Below are positions 33,919 to 46,952 of a stretch of 64,000 nucleotides of DNA, one piece after another (the first letter of the stretch is position 1; the number at the start of each line of letters is the position of its first letter). The stretch is taken from NCBI GenBank assembly GCA_002787235.1, contig PCWG01000032.1:1-64000 (forward strand), in the 5' to 3' direction. A program made the translations under genes and the position numbers. The DNA comes from Nitrospinae bacterium CG11_big_fil_rev_8_21_14_0_20_45_15 (GTDB taxonomy: Bacteria > Nitrospinota > Nitrospinia > Nitrospinales > VA-1). The notes under the pieces are model-generated. The model saw nothing but the letters and a program-made list of their open reading frames with translations. It did no database searches and was not told the origin of the DNA.

Positions 33919-34190
33919 CGTGTCGATCCCTCAATCTCATCTTCGATGAATCGTTCGATTCGCCCCAGTGAAAGTCCGTGGACGGAGGAAGCCCCGTGCT
34001 TGTGCCGAAACTCGGCGACGCTTGCGGATATGGCATGACACAGTTGCCGGGCTGGAATACCGCGCGCTTCCCATTTCGATATCAAATCGTAATCGACGCC
34101 AGAGAGGGAAAGTCCCGCTCCTTTGAGGTTGAGAAAATACTGCTCCACCTCGGTCAGGTAACTGAGGTTATTTTTGTCGATCAGGCTCAT
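33915..34190 (-). CDS. Small conserved partner of the DnaC-like gene
   Basis: 91 residues. YLTEVEQYFLNLKGAGLSLS is followed by DYDLISKWEARGIPARQLCHAI. The pattern (a helical start, then a W-x2-RGIP turn and a helix) resembles small proteins found next to DnaC-like loaders in other Gram-negative genomes; this is from memory, without a search. The four-base overlap with the loader suggests the two act together in replication or in handling DNA-bound helicase. Confidence 0.65.
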   Translation of the reverse strand: MSLIDKNNLSYLTEVEQYFLNLKGAGLSLSGVDYDLISKWEARGIPARQLCHAISASVAEFRHKHGASSVHGLSLGRIERFIEDEIEGSTR

Positions 34191-34300
34191 AAAACAGGGA
34201 GTGATAAAATGCGAAACTAAAAATTTATATGTGTCTAGGTTTTAACGCAAAGGGCAGGAAAACGCCAGTCAAATGCACACCCGGCGCGATAAGATTTGTT

Positions 34301-35017
34301 TCAGGCTTTGATATCGAGGAGGGCACCGATCATTTCGTCACTGGCGCGGATGACGTTGACATTGGCTTTGAAAGCGGCTTTTGAAACCATTTGGCTCACC
34401 ATTTCTTCTGCAATATCGACGTTGGAGGATTCCAGAAATCCTGAAACGATGCTACCGAATCCGCCATCACCAGGAGCTCCTGCCACGGGGCCACCGGAAG
34501 CTGAAGATTCTCCAAAGTTGTTACCGCCCTGTGCGCTGAGTCCTGAGGGGTTGTTGAAATTGGCCAGTTGAATTTGACCCAGTACCTCGTTGTTGCCACC
34601 GACATTGGCACTGACCTGACCCTGTGAATCGACGCTGATTTGTGTGGCTCCTCCGGGAACGTTGATTTCAGGAACAAGGGGTTCGCCATTCGCGTTGCTC
34701 AATCGACCGTCGGACCCGACTTTGAAACCGCCGGATCGGGTGAAGCTGGTTCCACCGCCACTGGACTGGACCTGGAAGAATCCATTGCCATTGATGGCAA
34801 GATCGAGCGGGTTGGAAGTGGGGATCAATGAGCCGGGTGTGTTGGAACGACTGATAGCGGTTACGTTGGTCCCGCCGGATTTAAGAGAGGCACTGACAAC
34901 GTCACTTTTCTTGAATCCGTTGGTTTGAACATTGGCCAGATTATTGGCACTGTTTTGCAGGCGTTTGGTCGCCGCGTTCATACCCGAAAGCGCGTTAAAC
35001 ATTCCATCGATCAACAT
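34301..35017 (-). CDS. Flagellar basal-body rod/hook protein (FlgF/FlgG family)
   Basis: 238 residues. The N-terminal flg_bb_rod motif NALSGMNAATKRLQNSANNLANVQTNGFKK and the C-terminal helix with LESSNVDIAEEMVSQMV are typical of axial flagellar proteins. FFQVQ with SFTRSGGFKVGSDG marks the FlgF/FlgG/FlgE core. AAAGGGGG lies five bases upstream of the ATG. A Gly-rich variable loop lies around residues 165-190. No other flagellar gene is near, so this orphan could be a FlgF/G paralogue. Confidence 0.88.
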   Translation of the reverse strand: MLIDGMFNALSGMNAATKRLQNSANNLANVQTNGFKKSDVVSASLKSGGTNVTAISRSNTPGSLIPTSNPLDLAINGNGFFQVQSSGGGTSFTRSGGFKVGSDGRLSNANGEPLVPEINVPGGATQISVDSQGQVSANVGGNNEVLGQIQLANFNNPSGLSAQGGNNFGESSASGGPVAGAPGDGGFGSIVSGFLESSNVDIAEEMVSQMVSKAAFKANVNVIRASDEMIGALLDIKA

Positions 35018-35166
35018 GAATGCCCCCTTTTTTCGATTTGTAACCGGGATACCACACTCTCAGGCTAGCACAAACTAATCAAAAATCCAACGCTACGGAA
35101 CGATTTGAAATAACTGCCGTAAATTCAGGGAAATCTAAAAGGGAATGATGGACTGCAAACGCCGGA

Positions 35167-35694
35167 TCAAATGGCTTCGGCAACAATTGCAGGGCTGACG
35201 ACATAACTCATCGCCGGTATGTATTGTCGGATGAGCGGGCGCACCATCGCTGTTTCATCACATTTGTCGCTATGCAGGCAATACTTGCAATCGTTCCATA
35301 CTTTCGCAGGGAGTGTTGATTTCTCTACGATCTGAAAACCGAGTTTCTGAAAAAGTGAAACGACGTAGGTGAATACAAACAGTTGTTCTTCACCGCGTTC
35401 GCGGCTACAGCCAGACTCGGCTTGTTCGATGGCTTCCAGCACCAGGGCGGTGCCAATCCCGCGTCGATAATAGCGCGGGTCTACTGCAAGAGAGCGTATT
35501 TCGATGCTTCGGTCGCCATCGGATTTCAAACTACAGGCACCGACGATCTCACCCTCTGATTCATACACGATGAAGGATCCGATATGCTTTTCGATTTCCT
35601 CCAAAGGGCGGTACAACATCTTCCCGGTTTCGGAGTAGAGTCGAATCAAATTCTGGATGGAGGCGGCGTCGCCATAGCCTGCTTTACGTAACAT
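35167..35694 (-). CDS. GNAT acetyltransferase, short ArgA-like (N-acetylglutamate synthase type)
   Basis: About 175 residues from the ATG at 35694; a longer frame to 35739 starts inside a dispersed repeat and is less likely. The GNAT fold shows RSLAVDPRYYRRGIGTALV (acetyl-CoA loop) and LFQKLGF. The C-terminal LPAKVWNDCKYC and the CDE motif match short ArgA proteins such as the mycobacterial type. It probably makes N-acetylglutamate for arginine synthesis. GAGG lies 13 bases ahead of the ATG, a little far. Confidence 0.78.
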   Translation of the reverse strand: MLRKAGYGDAASIQNLIRLYSETGKMLYRPLEEIEKHIGSFIVYESEGEIVGACSLKSDGDRSIEIRSLAVDPRYYRRGIGTALVLEAIEQAESGCSRERGEEQLFVFTYVVSLFQKLGFQIVEKSTLPAKVWNDCKYCLHSDKCDETAMVRPLIRQYIPAMSYVVSPAIVAEAI

Positions 35695-35714
35695 AATTAC
35701 AAAAATACCTCGAT

Positions 35715-35735
35715 TAAGCAGGCAACGCCTGGCGG
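35715..35735. repeat. Repeat palindrome GCAGGC-AAC-GCCTG
   Basis: The same palindrome as at 19418-19432, 52395-52409 and 52475-52489. Here it lies just upstream of the acetyltransferase start and would be within its leader. Confidence 0.6.
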
Positions 35736-35809
35736 TCAATCCGCAGTGATTTTATAATAGGTCTGCGATAAGCCAGGACTGGACCCTTGCCTACGCCGTA
35801 TGCGAACAT

Positions 35810-35854
35810 GTCCGGATCATTGCTACACATGCCCGTCGGTCACAGCATCCGGAC
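35810..35854 (-). terminator. Inverted repeat after the DUF484-GGDEF gene
   Basis: ATCCGGAC (35847-35854) and GTCCGGAT (35810-35817) form a perfect 8-bp stem with a 29-base spacer, starting five bases after the stop codon. No clear T-run follows. Confidence 0.4.
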
Positions 35855-35858
35855 TGGA

Positions 35859-37085
35859 TCAACCTGTGGCGGCTAGAATCAAACGATTTCCCCCTTCTTC
35901 CAATGCCGACGCGAGTCCTCTGCCAGCGAGCTGAATCAGATCGCTGGATGTGGCCACGCCTTCACCGGGATAAACCGAAATACCCACGCTGATGGTGGGG
36001 TATTCGTAGCCCTTCAAATGCGGGTAGCGCAGAGGCCCAAGTGCAGAACGTATTTTATCTGCAAATCTTCGGGCAGAAATACCATCGGCGTTGGGCAATA
36101 AAACTATGAATTCGCCTATCTCTATACGAAAAATACTAGCATAATTGCCACACACCTCGGTAAGTATTTTTGAAAAATCCTGTAATATTTTTTCTCCCAT
36201 CTCTTCGCCAAAACTTTCCAGCAGGCTGAGGAAGTAATCAATATGAATTTTCAGGCAGGACAGCGGCAGTTTGCTTTCCTTGGCCCGTGCAAATTCTTTT
36301 TTCAGGGAAGGTTCCAGCATGGAGGAATTATACACACCGGTTTGTCTGTCTGTAACCGGTTGTTTTCGCAAACGTTCTATAAGTAATATATTGCCAATGG
36401 CGATGCCGATCTTCTCGGCCATGCGCTCCAGGTAGTCGGTGCGCAGACCTTCATGAAAATGAGTTTTGCGCGCGCTTCCCAAACCGATCAACCCGACTAC
36501 GTCTCCACGTACAATGATGGGAATGAGTGCTTCGGACTGAATCATCAAACGATCGCCGGGGCTGTCGAAGAGTTTGGAATCGCCCATCACTTCACTGCGT
36601 AGAATCGGTCGTTTGTCTTTACAGAAAATGTTTTCCACTACGTTTCGACACACAAAACGCAGGGTGCCATTGATGCCGTTAGGGTAACTTTCCTTCAATT
36701 TGTATTCCATGAAATGGTCGGCACCGTCGGCCAGACAGATCCGTACCAGTGCGATATCGAAACGGCTGGTGATCTCTGACTTCAATTGCTCCACCATTTG
36801 CTCCAGATTGACGGTGGTGAGGATGGACCTCTCGATTTCATACAAATGGCCGTGGATTTTCTCGTTGGTCTCGGCAACTTCAACAAGCCATTCCAACTTG
36901 CTTTTCAGATGGGCCTTATCGTCGTGGACACGTTTGATGATGCGATCAGCAATGCTCAGGGTGTTGAGCGGCTCGATGGGCAGATCGGACTCATCAATGC
37001 CTTTGATTTTATGCAAAAGCTCGGGGAATTCGTTGAAAAATTCAGGATGTTCGTTCAGGTAGATGGCTATTTGATCTTTTTTCAT
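35859..37085 (-). CDS. DUF484 (GAF-like) protein with degenerate GGDEF domain
   Basis: 408 residues. The N-terminal DUF484 pattern is AIYLNEHPEFFNEFPELL, then a coiled segment and a GAF-like domain (about 90-230, RPILRSEVMG, ALIPIIVRGDVVGLIGLG). The C-terminal ~160 residues follow the GGDEF fold, but the active-site loop reads EIGEF in place of GGDEF/GGEEF. It is therefore probably not an active diguanylate cyclase and may bind c-di-GMP or GTP instead. No membrane helices. It has a good -10 box ahead (TATAAT). Confidence 0.87.
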   Translation of the reverse strand: MKKDQIAIYLNEHPEFFNEFPELLHKIKGIDESDLPIEPLNTLSIADRIIKRVHDDKAHLKSKLEWLVEVAETNEKIHGHLYEIERSILTTVNLEQMVEQLKSEITSRFDIALVRICLADGADHFMEYKLKESYPNGINGTLRFVCRNVVENIFCKDKRPILRSEVMGDSKLFDSPGDRLMIQSEALIPIIVRGDVVGLIGLGSARKTHFHEGLRTDYLERMAEKIGIAIGNILLIERLRKQPVTDRQTGVYNSSMLEPSLKKEFARAKESKLPLSCLKIHIDYFLSLLESFGEEMGEKILQDFSKILTEVCGNYASIFRIEIGEFIVLLPNADGISARRFADKIRSALGPLRYPHLKGYEYPTISVGISVYPGEGVATSSDLIQLAGRGLASALEEGGNRLILAATG

Positions 37086-37392
37086 CCGTCGGGTTTCCTT
37101 AAAAAAGGGAATTTAGAAAATAAGGCACTCCCCAAAAACAAAAAAACAAGGAGACAGGCTTTGAATGCTCGCATTATACCAAAAAGCCTTAAAAAAACAA
37201 TAACTTATGATTGTTTGGGATGCTTTTTTCAGCGACAGGGTGCTTTTTTTGGGGAAATATGCGGAAACAAGACCCGGGAGGGATGCCTGAAGGTGTGCAG
37301 GACTCTAAAAAAACATCAAGTGATTGATTTATATATAGAAATAATGCGGAATAGAAAAGAAATACAAATACAACGCGGTGCTTTTTAAAATA
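37086..37392. other. AT-rich gap between serS and the DUF484-GGDEF gene
   Basis: No gene found. It holds the promoter described at 37173-37200 and two related runs, GATGCTTTTTTC (37219) and GGTGCTTTTTTG (37239). On the minus strand the region just after the serS stop has A/T runs but no clear GC stem for a terminator. Confidence 0.6.
37173..37200 (-). promoter_or_regulatory. Promoter for the DUF484-GGDEF gene
   Basis: Perfect -10 TATAAT (37178-37173), 16-base spacer and weak -35 TTGTTT. Predicted start lies about 80 nt upstream of the ATG. A small palindrome AATGC-TC-GCATT (37164-37175) overlaps the -10 and could be an operator. Confidence 0.5.
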
Positions 37393-38670
37393 TTATTGCT
37401 GTAGGGCTTCGCGTTCTTTCAAATAGGGACGCAGGGCCGGGGGGATGGTGATGCTACCGTCGGCGCATTGATAGTTTTCGAGCAGGGCGACGAAGAGTCG
37501 TCCGGCGGCGAGGCCGGAGCCATTGAGGGTATGCACCCATTCGGGCTTGCCGGTCTTGCGTTTGAAACGGATGTTTCCACGTCGGGCCTGATAGTCACCA
37601 AAATTGCTACAGGACGATATTTCCCTGAAACATCCCTGTGCGGGGAGCCACACTTCGAGATCGTAGGTTTTGCGGGCGGAGAATCCCATATCACCGGCAC
37701 ACAGCACGACGACGCGGTAATGCAGTCCGAGCTTTTGCAAAATCGATTCGGCATCAGCTACCAGCAATTCGAGTTCCGCATCCGACTGTTCGGGAGCAAC
37801 GAATTTGACCAATTCCACTTTGTCAAATTGGTGCTGGCGTATCAGGCCCTGGGTGTCTTTACCGTAAGACCCGGCTTCGCGTCGGAAGCAGGGGGTGTAG
37901 GCCGTGTATTTGATGGGCAGTTCATCCTCTGCCAGCATTTCGTTGCGGTGATAATTTGTAACCGGCACTTCGGCGGTCGGGATAAGATACAGGGAATCGT
38001 CGCGCATGACGAAAAGGTCTTCTTCAAACTTTGGCAATTGTCCGGTTGCAGTCATGCTTTCTTTGTTGACAAGGAAAGGCGGGTACAGTTCCTGATAACC
38101 GTTTTCTTCGGTCTGTACATCGAGCATGAAGTTGATGAGTGCGCGTAGCAGACGGGCTCCGTCATTTTTATAAACTGCGAAACGTGCGCCGGATATTTTT
38201 GCGGCACGTTTCAAATCGAGCAAACCCAGTCCTTCAGCCAATTCGACATGGTTTTTAGGTTCGAAATCAAACTCGGGACGTTCGCCAATGACGCGCAATT
38301 CCTGGTTGCTGGACTCGTCGCGACCATCGGGGATGGCGGGGTCGGGTAAATTGGGAATGTTTAAAAGCAGGTCCCTGATCTGGTTTTCACAGTCGGAAGT
38401 CTTTTCGTCCCATTCGCCAATTTCTTGATTGATGGATTTGACTTCTGCCATCTCACTGTCCGCATTGGCACCTTCTCGTTTCAATCGACCGACATCAGCG
38501 GACAGTTTATTTTTTCTACTTTTTAGATTTTCTGAATTTTGCAGGGAATTTCTACGCTCGCTGTCCAATGCGTTTAATTTTTCAAGATCACCGGAAAAGT
38601 CTGCATTTCTCCGAGATAAAGCATGATTGACCGAGTCGGTTTCTTCGCGTATGAGTTTGATATCGAGCAT
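37393..38670 (-). CDS. serS: Seryl-tRNA synthetase
   Basis: 425 residues. The N-terminal antiparallel coiled coil (about 30-105) binds the tRNA long variable arm. The class II core shows motif 2 ([24 protein letters not shown]) and motif 3 ([20 protein letters not shown]). Length is typical. It overlaps the stop of the upstream TPR lipoprotein gene by one base (TAATG), so it is translated from a gyrA-TPR-serS operon. Confidence 0.97.
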   Translation of the reverse strand: MLDIKLIREETDSVNHALSRRNADFSGDLEKLNALDSERRNSLQNSENLKSRKNKLSADVGRLKREGANADSEMAEVKSINQEIGEWDEKTSDCENQIRDLLLNIPNLPDPAIPDGRDESSNQELRVIGERPEFDFEPKNHVELAEGLGLLDLKRAAKISGARFAVYKNDGARLLRALINFMLDVQTEENGYQELYPPFLVNKESMTATGQLPKFEEDLFVMRDDSLYLIPTAEVPVTNYHRNEMLAEDELPIKYTAYTPCFRREAGSYGKDTQGLIRQHQFDKVELVKFVAPEQSDAELELLVADAESILQKLGLHYRVVVLCAGDMGFSARKTYDLEVWLPAQGCFREISSCSNFGDYQARRGNIRFKRKTGKPEWVHTLNGSGLAAGRLFVALLENYQCADGSITIPPALRPYLKEREALQQ

Positions 38671-39485
38671 TATTTTTTCTTTTTGATTCTTTTTATAAGT
38701 CCATCCACTTTTATTTTGATCAGAGATGGATAGGGATAAATTTCTTCAAGTGCCTTGAATTTTTCAAGAGCCTTTGGCAAATTGCCTTTTTCTTCGATGC
38801 AGGAGGCAAGCACAAATTCCATTTCGGGTTTGAATTTACTGTCAGGATTTTTATTCAGAATCTGGTTGTAGCGATCTTCCACTTCGGAACAACGACCCAG
38901 ACTGTATAAAATCTCAAGAATTTTGAAATCCGATTCATCACTCGAAGGACTCGACGGATATTCTTCCAGCAGGGCTTCGTGTTCTGAGAGAGCCTGCTCG
39001 TAATTTTGCATTTTATAATAAATCGATGCGATACGAAACTGACGCTCGGCTTTTTTATTGAGATTATTATAACTGTTGATCAAACGCTGGTTTTCAATGA
39101 TCGCCTGCTCGTAGTCTTTGAAATCGTATTCCAGCAGATCGGCAATGGATCTCTGCGCTTCCATAGCGAATTCGCCTTTGGGATTCAGATCGATCAATTC
39201 CTTGAAGTAGCCGATGGCTTTGCCGTCATCGTCCAGACTCAAATGATGAATCTCACCCAGTCGAAACAAGGCTTCTTCAACAAAATGTCCAGATTCTTTG
39301 AGTTTTAAAACGGATTTGAATAATTCTACAGAGGAGCTGTTTTGACCTTTGATCCATTCCTGGTTGGCTTTTTGGATCAACTCTTCTGCTGGATCTTCCA
39401 GACAGGAGAGGGTGAACAATAAGGCTATCAGGCACAGGAAGATGCGTGTGGGCATCTGAAAACGAGCGCGAAGGGGGATATCCAT
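38670..39485 (-). CDS. TPR outer-membrane-type lipoprotein (BamD/YbgF-like)
   Basis: About 271 residues from the ATG at 39485; an ATG at 39455 or a TTG at 39503 are alternatives, with no clear ribosome site at any. A lipoprotein signal ends in LLFTLSC. At least five TPR-like helical pairs follow ([73 protein letters not shown]). This resembles the BamD/CpoB fold and could act in envelope assembly. A TPR lipoprotein may fill the role of the missing cpoB, although it lies between gyrA and serS. Confidence 0.82.
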   Translation of the reverse strand: MDIPLRARFQMPTRIFLCLIALLFTLSCLEDPAEELIQKANQEWIKGQNSSSVELFKSVLKLKESGHFVEEALFRLGEIHHLSLDDDGKAIGYFKELIDLNPKGEFAMEAQRSIADLLEYDFKDYEQAIIENQRLINSYNNLNKKAERQFRIASIYYKMQNYEQALSEHEALLEEYPSSPSSDESDFKILEILYSLGRCSEVEDRYNQILNKNPDSKFKPEMEFVLASCIEEKGNLPKALEKFKALEEIYPYPSLIKIKVDGLIKRIKKKK

Positions 39486-39503
39486 AATACCGGGTTCAAT
39501 CAA

Positions 39504-42020
39504 TCATTCATTTTCAACGGTTTCATTTCCCGCTTCATTTTCTACTTCTTCAACTTCTCCCTCTTCAACTTCTCCTTCGACCACATCACTATCACTGTCA
39601 TCACTTTCAACGAGCTTTTCTACACTGACCAACCGGTTGCCTTCGTTCAGTGCTACCAGTCGCACACCTTGTGTGTTTCTTCCAATGATGGAAATTTCTT
39701 TAACATTCATCCGCACGATGTTGCCCATTGTGGTGATGGCAAGCAACTGATCGTTTTCGGTCACTTGATGAACGGCCACTACGGAACCTATCTTATCATT
39801 GCATTTGATGGTGATGATGCCCGAACCGCCACGACCTTGAACCCTATACTCTTCCAGAGAGGTGCGTTTTCCATAACCGTTTTCGGTCACGGTCAACAAT
39901 TCGTTGCCAGGCTCGACCACTTCCGCGCCAACGACCTTGTCGTCACCTTTGAGCCGGATGCCGCGCACACCGCGTGCGGTACGCCCCATCGATCGTGCTT
40001 CTGCTTCTGAAAAACGGATTGAACTGCCGTTGCGGGTGGCTAATAGAATGTCGCGACCACTCTCACAGAGTTCTGCGGCAATGACGCGATCGTCTTCTTC
40101 AATCGTCAATCCGATGATGCCGCCTTGCCGTGGTTTGCTATAGGCCATGAGCGGGGTTTTCTTGACGAAGCCGCGTTCGGTAACGGAGACAACAAATTGA
40201 TCTTCGCGAAAAACGCGTACATCGAGAATGCTTGCGATGCTCTCGTTGGGTTGCAGGTTCAACAAGTTGGCAATGGCCTTGCCTTTGGAAATGCGGGTGA
40301 CTTCGGGAATATGAAATACCTTCAGCCAGTGCACTTTGCCAATGTTGGTGAATATGAGCAGGTAACTGTGTGTCGAGGCGACGAATAATTTTTCAACCAC
40401 ATCTTCGTCACGCAGATCCATGCCTTTGATGCCTTTGCCGCCGCGTCTCTGCGATTTGTAATTGTCCATGTTCTGACGCTTGATGTAGCCACTACGGGAA
40501 TAGCTGACCACCACATCTTCTTCAGCGATCATGTCCTCGATATCAATGTCTTCGAGATCGCCTTCAACAATTTCTGTGCGCCGTTCGTCGCCGTATTTTT
40601 CCTTGATAGCTTTGAACTCGTCGCGGATGATCCCCAGCTTGACTTCGTCATGAGCGAGAATATTTTCACACTCTTTGATTTTTTCGACAATCACCGCCAA
40701 CTCGTCGAGAATTTTTTGCCGTTCGAGTCCGGTGAGTCTTTGCAGACGCATTTCGAGAATCGCTTTGGCTTGAATTTCAGAGAGCTGAAAGTTTTCCATC
40801 AAACCTTCTTTGGCGGCGTTGGGATTCTCAGACTCACGGATCAGCTTCACCACCGCGTCCATATTGTCGATGGCGACTTTCAGACCTTCAAAGATGTGTT
40901 CCTTTTCGCGGGCTTTTCTTAAATCAAACTCCGTGCGCAGGGTAATGACTTCTTTGCGGAACAGGATGAAGGTGTGCAGGATTTCTTTGAGATTCAGTAC
41001 TTGCGGTTGCTGATTGACGAGTGCGAGCAGGATGACGCCAAAGGTCTCCTGCAATTGGGTGTTTTTATAAAGGGTATTGATGACGACTTCAGACATGGTC
41101 CCTTTTTTCAATTCCAGGACCACGCGCACGCCTTCGCGATCGGACTCGTCACGCAAATCGGAAATGCCTTCGAGTTTTTTCTCGCGCACCAATGCCGCAA
41201 TTTTTTCGACCATGCGCGCCTTGTTCACCTGATAAGGCAATTCGCGGATGATGAGGCGTTCACGCTCGCCATTTTTGAACGTTTCAATTTCTACTCGACC
41301 GCGAATTTTGATGATCCCGCGTCCGGTTCGATAAGCCGAGCGGATGCCGCTGGAACCGTAGATGATGCCTCGCGTCGGGAAATCCGGGCCGGGAACGATA
41401 TCGATCAAATCTTCGATACTGCAATCGGGGTTGTCGATCACGTGAATGGCGGCGGTCAGTATTTCAGCCAGATTGTGCGGCGGGATATTGGTCGCCATAC
41501 CGACGGCGATACCGGAAGAGCCATTGACCAGCAATTGTGGGAATACCGCTGGCAGGACAACAGGTTCTTCAAGAGATTCGTCGTAGTTGGTGGACCAGCG
41601 AACGGTGTCTTTTTCCAGATCGCGCAAGAGTTCCTGGGTGATTTCGGCCATGCGTATTTCGGTGTATCGCATGGCGGCGGCAGAGTCGCCGTCGATCGAA
41701 CCAAAGTTTCCCTGTCCATCAACGATAGGATATCGTTGTGAAAAATCCTGAGCCAATCGCACGATGGTGTCGTACACAGCCGTGTCTCCGTGCGGATGAT
41801 ATTTACCGATCACGTCACCCACGATGCGGGCGGATTTTTTGTAGGGTTTATTGAAGACATTGCTCACTTCGTGCATGGCGAATAATACGCGCCGATGAAC
41901 GGGCTTCAATCCATCTCTCACATCGGGCAGGGCTCTGCCGATGATCACGCTCATGGCGTAGTCGAGATAGGAGGTTTTCATCTCCTCATCAATATTAACT
42001 GGCTCTATCGCTGATGACAT
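39504..42020 (-). CDS. gyrA: DNA gyrase subunit A
   Basis: 838 residues. Winged-helix core with catalytic Tyr119 ([12 protein letters not shown]), [14 protein letters not shown] and HPHGDTAVY. The C-terminal beta-pinwheel carries the GyrA box QRRGGKG, which confirms gyrase and not topoisomerase IV. The last ~30 residues are very acidic ([13 protein letters not shown]), as in many GyrA tails. AAGGA lies seven bases ahead of the ATG. It is downstream of gyrB, 130 nt away, on the same strand. Confidence 0.98.
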   Translation of the reverse strand: MSSAIEPVNIDEEMKTSYLDYAMSVIIGRALPDVRDGLKPVHRRVLFAMHEVSNVFNKPYKKSARIVGDVIGKYHPHGDTAVYDTIVRLAQDFSQRYPIVDGQGNFGSIDGDSAAAMRYTEIRMAEITQELLRDLEKDTVRWSTNYDESLEEPVVLPAVFPQLLVNGSSGIAVGMATNIPPHNLAEILTAAIHVIDNPDCSIEDLIDIVPGPDFPTRGIIYGSSGIRSAYRTGRGIIKIRGRVEIETFKNGERERLIIRELPYQVNKARMVEKIAALVREKKLEGISDLRDESDREGVRVVLELKKGTMSEVVINTLYKNTQLQETFGVILLALVNQQPQVLNLKEILHTFILFRKEVITLRTEFDLRKAREKEHIFEGLKVAIDNMDAVVKLIRESENPNAAKEGLMENFQLSEIQAKAILEMRLQRLTGLERQKILDELAVIVEKIKECENILAHDEVKLGIIRDEFKAIKEKYGDERRTEIVEGDLEDIDIEDMIAEEDVVVSYSRSGYIKRQNMDNYKSQRRGGKGIKGMDLRDEDVVEKLFVASTHSYLLIFTNIGKVHWLKVFHIPEVTRISKGKAIANLLNLQPNESIASILDVRVFREDQFVVSVTERGFVKKTPLMAYSKPRQGGIIGLTIEEDDRVIAAELCESGRDILLATRNGSSIRFSEAEARSMGRTARGVRGIRLKGDDKVVGAEVVEPGNELLTVTENGYGKRTSLEEYRVQGRGGSGIITIKCNDKIGSVVAVHQVTENDQLLAITTMGNIVRMNVKEISIIGRNTQGVRLVALNEGNRLVSVEKLVESDDSDSDVVEGEVEEGEVEEVENEAGNETVENE

Positions 42021-42150
42021 TCTTTATCCTTCCCTCCGTTCGGCGAGCCGACGGGGGTATTATGGCTTTAATTAAAACGATTGCTGGTTCTTTATGCCTG
42101 TTTGCAAATTTATAGATACACCGGAGACACTCAACAGGAGTGACTCACCA

Positions 42151-44977
<2,827 letters not shown>

Positions 44978-46342
44978 TTATCCCCGTTCGATTTGCTTGA
45001 TAATAGTCTCGATGGAATGGGATATCTCATTGTTTTCTTTTATTAAATTTGCAATCTGTCGGTAGGAGTATAAAACCGTGGTGTGATCTTTGCCGCCAAA
45101 CTGTTTGCCAATTTCTGGAAGCGAAGTGGGAGTGTATTCCCGAGAAAGATACATCGCAATTTGCCGCGGCAGGGATATGTTCCGCGAGCGTTTGCTGGAT
45201 TTGAGGTCGGCCACTTTCAAGTGAAAATGCGACGCAACCTTTTTCAGAATTTTAGGAACGGTGAACTGGCGATTTTTATCATAAGTGAAGTCCTTCAAGA
45301 CCTCCTTAGCCAATTCCAGGGAAATTACCTTGTGCGTGAAGGAAGCGTAAGCAATGATTCTCAGCAACAGACCTTCCAATTCCCTGATATTCGTCTTGAT
45401 GTTGTTGGCGATGAACAAATTGACATCATTGGGAACGATTTTATTATGAAACTCTGCCTTGTGTTCCAGAATAGCGACCTTGGTTTCCACATCCGGCAGT
45501 TTGATGTCGGTGATCAACCCCGACTCAAATCGCGAGCGCAAGCGCTCTTCAATGTCATGCATGTCTTTCGGGTAACGATCGCTCGATAGCACCACTTGCT
45601 TTTGCGATTCATAGAGGGCATTGAAAGTGAAAAAGAACTCCTCCTGCGTCCTTTCCTTGCCCGCAATGAACTGAATATCGTCTACCAGCAACACATCCAG
45701 TGGGCGGTATTTAGAACGAAATCCCGGCATGCGGTCGTTGCGCAACGATTCGATCAAATCGACGGTGAATTCTTCAGCCGTCAGATATTTAACGCGCGCG
45801 GCCGGATTTTGCTGAAGGATCGCTCCGCCGATGGCCTGCAATAAATGGGTTTTCCCCAGACCCACGCCACTGTATATGAACAATGGATTGTAGGCCCTGC
45901 CAGGATTTTTAGCGACCGCTTGAGCGGCGGCATGGGCAAATTGATTGCTGGAACCCACCACAAAATTAGCAAAGTTGAACTTGCCATCCACCGAGGGCGT
46001 CAAATTGTTCTTTTTCTCTTTTAATTCAAAAGTCGGAGCATTGACTTCAGGGCTGGAACAAACTTCGTCGAAAGACCGGGGACTTTCCTCCAACTGGCCT
46101 TCCAGAATGTATTTCACAGCCACCGCTTTTCCCACGACTTCCTTGAGAGCGGCCTGGATCAATTCAGAATAATTGTCTTCGAGGCATTTCTTGTAAAAAT
46201 GGTTGGGAACTTCGACGATCAGAGTTTCAGAATCCCATTTCCGAGCCTGAGTGGGGGCAAACCATGTGGAATAGTTATCAAAATGGACCTTGGTTTTAAC
46301 GTAATCGAGACAACTGTTCCAGAGTGTATCTTGGCACTTCAT
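44978..46342 (-). CDS. dnaA: Chromosomal replication initiator DnaA
   Basis: About 454 residues from the ATG at 46342 (AGGA upstream); a longer open frame to 46486 has no DnaA-like sequence and is rejected. Domain I includes WNSCLDYVKTK. The AAA+ core (about 115-330) has Walker A YSGVGLGKTHLLQAIG, Walker B DVLLVDDIQFIAGK and sensor VVLSSDRYP. Domain IV has the DnaA-box-binding helix-turn-helix GKDHTTVLYSYRQI. The usual dnaN and recF genes do not follow; gyrB does. Confidence 0.98.
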   Translation of the reverse strand: MKCQDTLWNSCLDYVKTKVHFDNYSTWFAPTQARKWDSETLIVEVPNHFYKKCLEDNYSELIQAALKEVVGKAVAVKYILEGQLEESPRSFDEVCSSPEVNAPTFELKEKKNNLTPSVDGKFNFANFVVGSSNQFAHAAAQAVAKNPGRAYNPLFIYSGVGLGKTHLLQAIGGAILQQNPAARVKYLTAEEFTVDLIESLRNDRMPGFRSKYRPLDVLLVDDIQFIAGKERTQEEFFFTFNALYESQKQVVLSSDRYPKDMHDIEERLRSRFESGLITDIKLPDVETKVAILEHKAEFHNKIVPNDVNLFIANNIKTNIRELEGLLLRIIAYASFTHKVISLELAKEVLKDFTYDKNRQFTVPKILKKVASHFHLKVADLKSSKRSRNISLPRQIAMYLSREYTPTSLPEIGKQFGGKDHTTVLYSYRQIANLIKENNEISHSIETIIKQIERG

Positions 46343-46569
46343 AGGTTTCCTGACAGCAGAATGTTGGGTGGGAGTTGCTGGGATACTATAAAACCTTCTG
46401 CAAAAAATCAACTCGAAAACAACAAGCCCGCGTCTTTTAAGCTTAAAGCCTGAAATTACAAATGCCTCTTTTTCATCCCATCGCATCTCCAGCAGGAGTC
46501 TCTCCCCCCGCGCGAAAAAAATAGTCGTTACCTTGTTTTTTTAAGACGATATTTCCTTATATTTTAATA
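46343..46569. other. Intergenic region upstream of dnaA
   Basis: No gene and no DnaA box found. On the plus strand, TTGTTT (46533-46538) and TTATAT (46557-46562), 18 bases apart, are a possible promoter for the structured RNA that follows. Confidence 0.4.
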
Positions 46570-46911
46570 CGTTAGTGAAAAATCCCCTTGATCCCCCTGC
46601 CAAAGGATAGGAAGCCCGGTGAGTCGTAGGAGCTGGAAACGACGCAACGGTTGAAACCGATCCAATCAACCCGAGCCAGCACCCACACAGTCGACCGAGC
46701 CTGTCAAACGTTAACCAATCTTACCCGTCCACGATGCGCAGTGGACGTTTGCCTACCTGGACGAGCGAGGGAGCAATCCCTCGCTTCCCGCCTTCTTAAA
46801 TTGTCCAGAGGCATCAAAATACAAAAATAACAAACAAAGCGACGAGATGAAAAGTCTCATCGCTCAGAGGGGGACGTGGTTGTGGGAGCCGCGTTCCCCT
46901 TTTATTTTTTT
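46570..46911 (+). ncRNA. Candidate structured RNA or leader upstream of the phage cluster
   Basis: About 340 nt with no coding frame but a chain of stems. GTCGT/ACGAC lies at 46623-46643. CGGT-TGAA-ACCG lies at 46648-46659. A 7-bp CGTCCAC/GTGGACG lies at 46726-46747, with an alternative CAAACGT/ACGTTTG pairing at 46705-46751. A 9-bp AGCGAGGGA-GCAA-TCCCTCGCT lies at 46764-46785. A 10-bp stem with one mismatch lies at 46838-46864. The chain ends in a rho-independent terminator. No RNase P, tmRNA or SRP landmark motifs are seen. It could be a stand-alone small RNA or an antitermination leader for the phage genes 42 nt downstream. Confidence 0.5.
46869..46911 (+). terminator. Rho-independent terminator before the phage cluster
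   Basis: GGGGGACGTGG (46869-46879) pairs with CCGCGTTCCCC (46889-46899), counting G-U pairs, and is followed by TTTTATTTTTTT. It is the strongest terminator in the window on the plus strand. Confidence 0.8.
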
Positions 46912-46952
46912 AAAATTTCAAACGGACTCACGATCCAATTTGAGGTGGATGC

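Noticed and set aside
40974-41741. 255-codon plus-strand frame within gyrA
   Set aside because: Antisense shadow of a conserved essential gene.
46342-46486. Longer N-terminus of DnaA
   Set aside because: The extra 48 residues do not resemble DnaA domain I, and AGGA precedes the ATG at 46342.
46343-46569. oriC directly upstream of dnaA
   Set aside because: No DnaA box was found there; the better sites lie downstream of dnaA.
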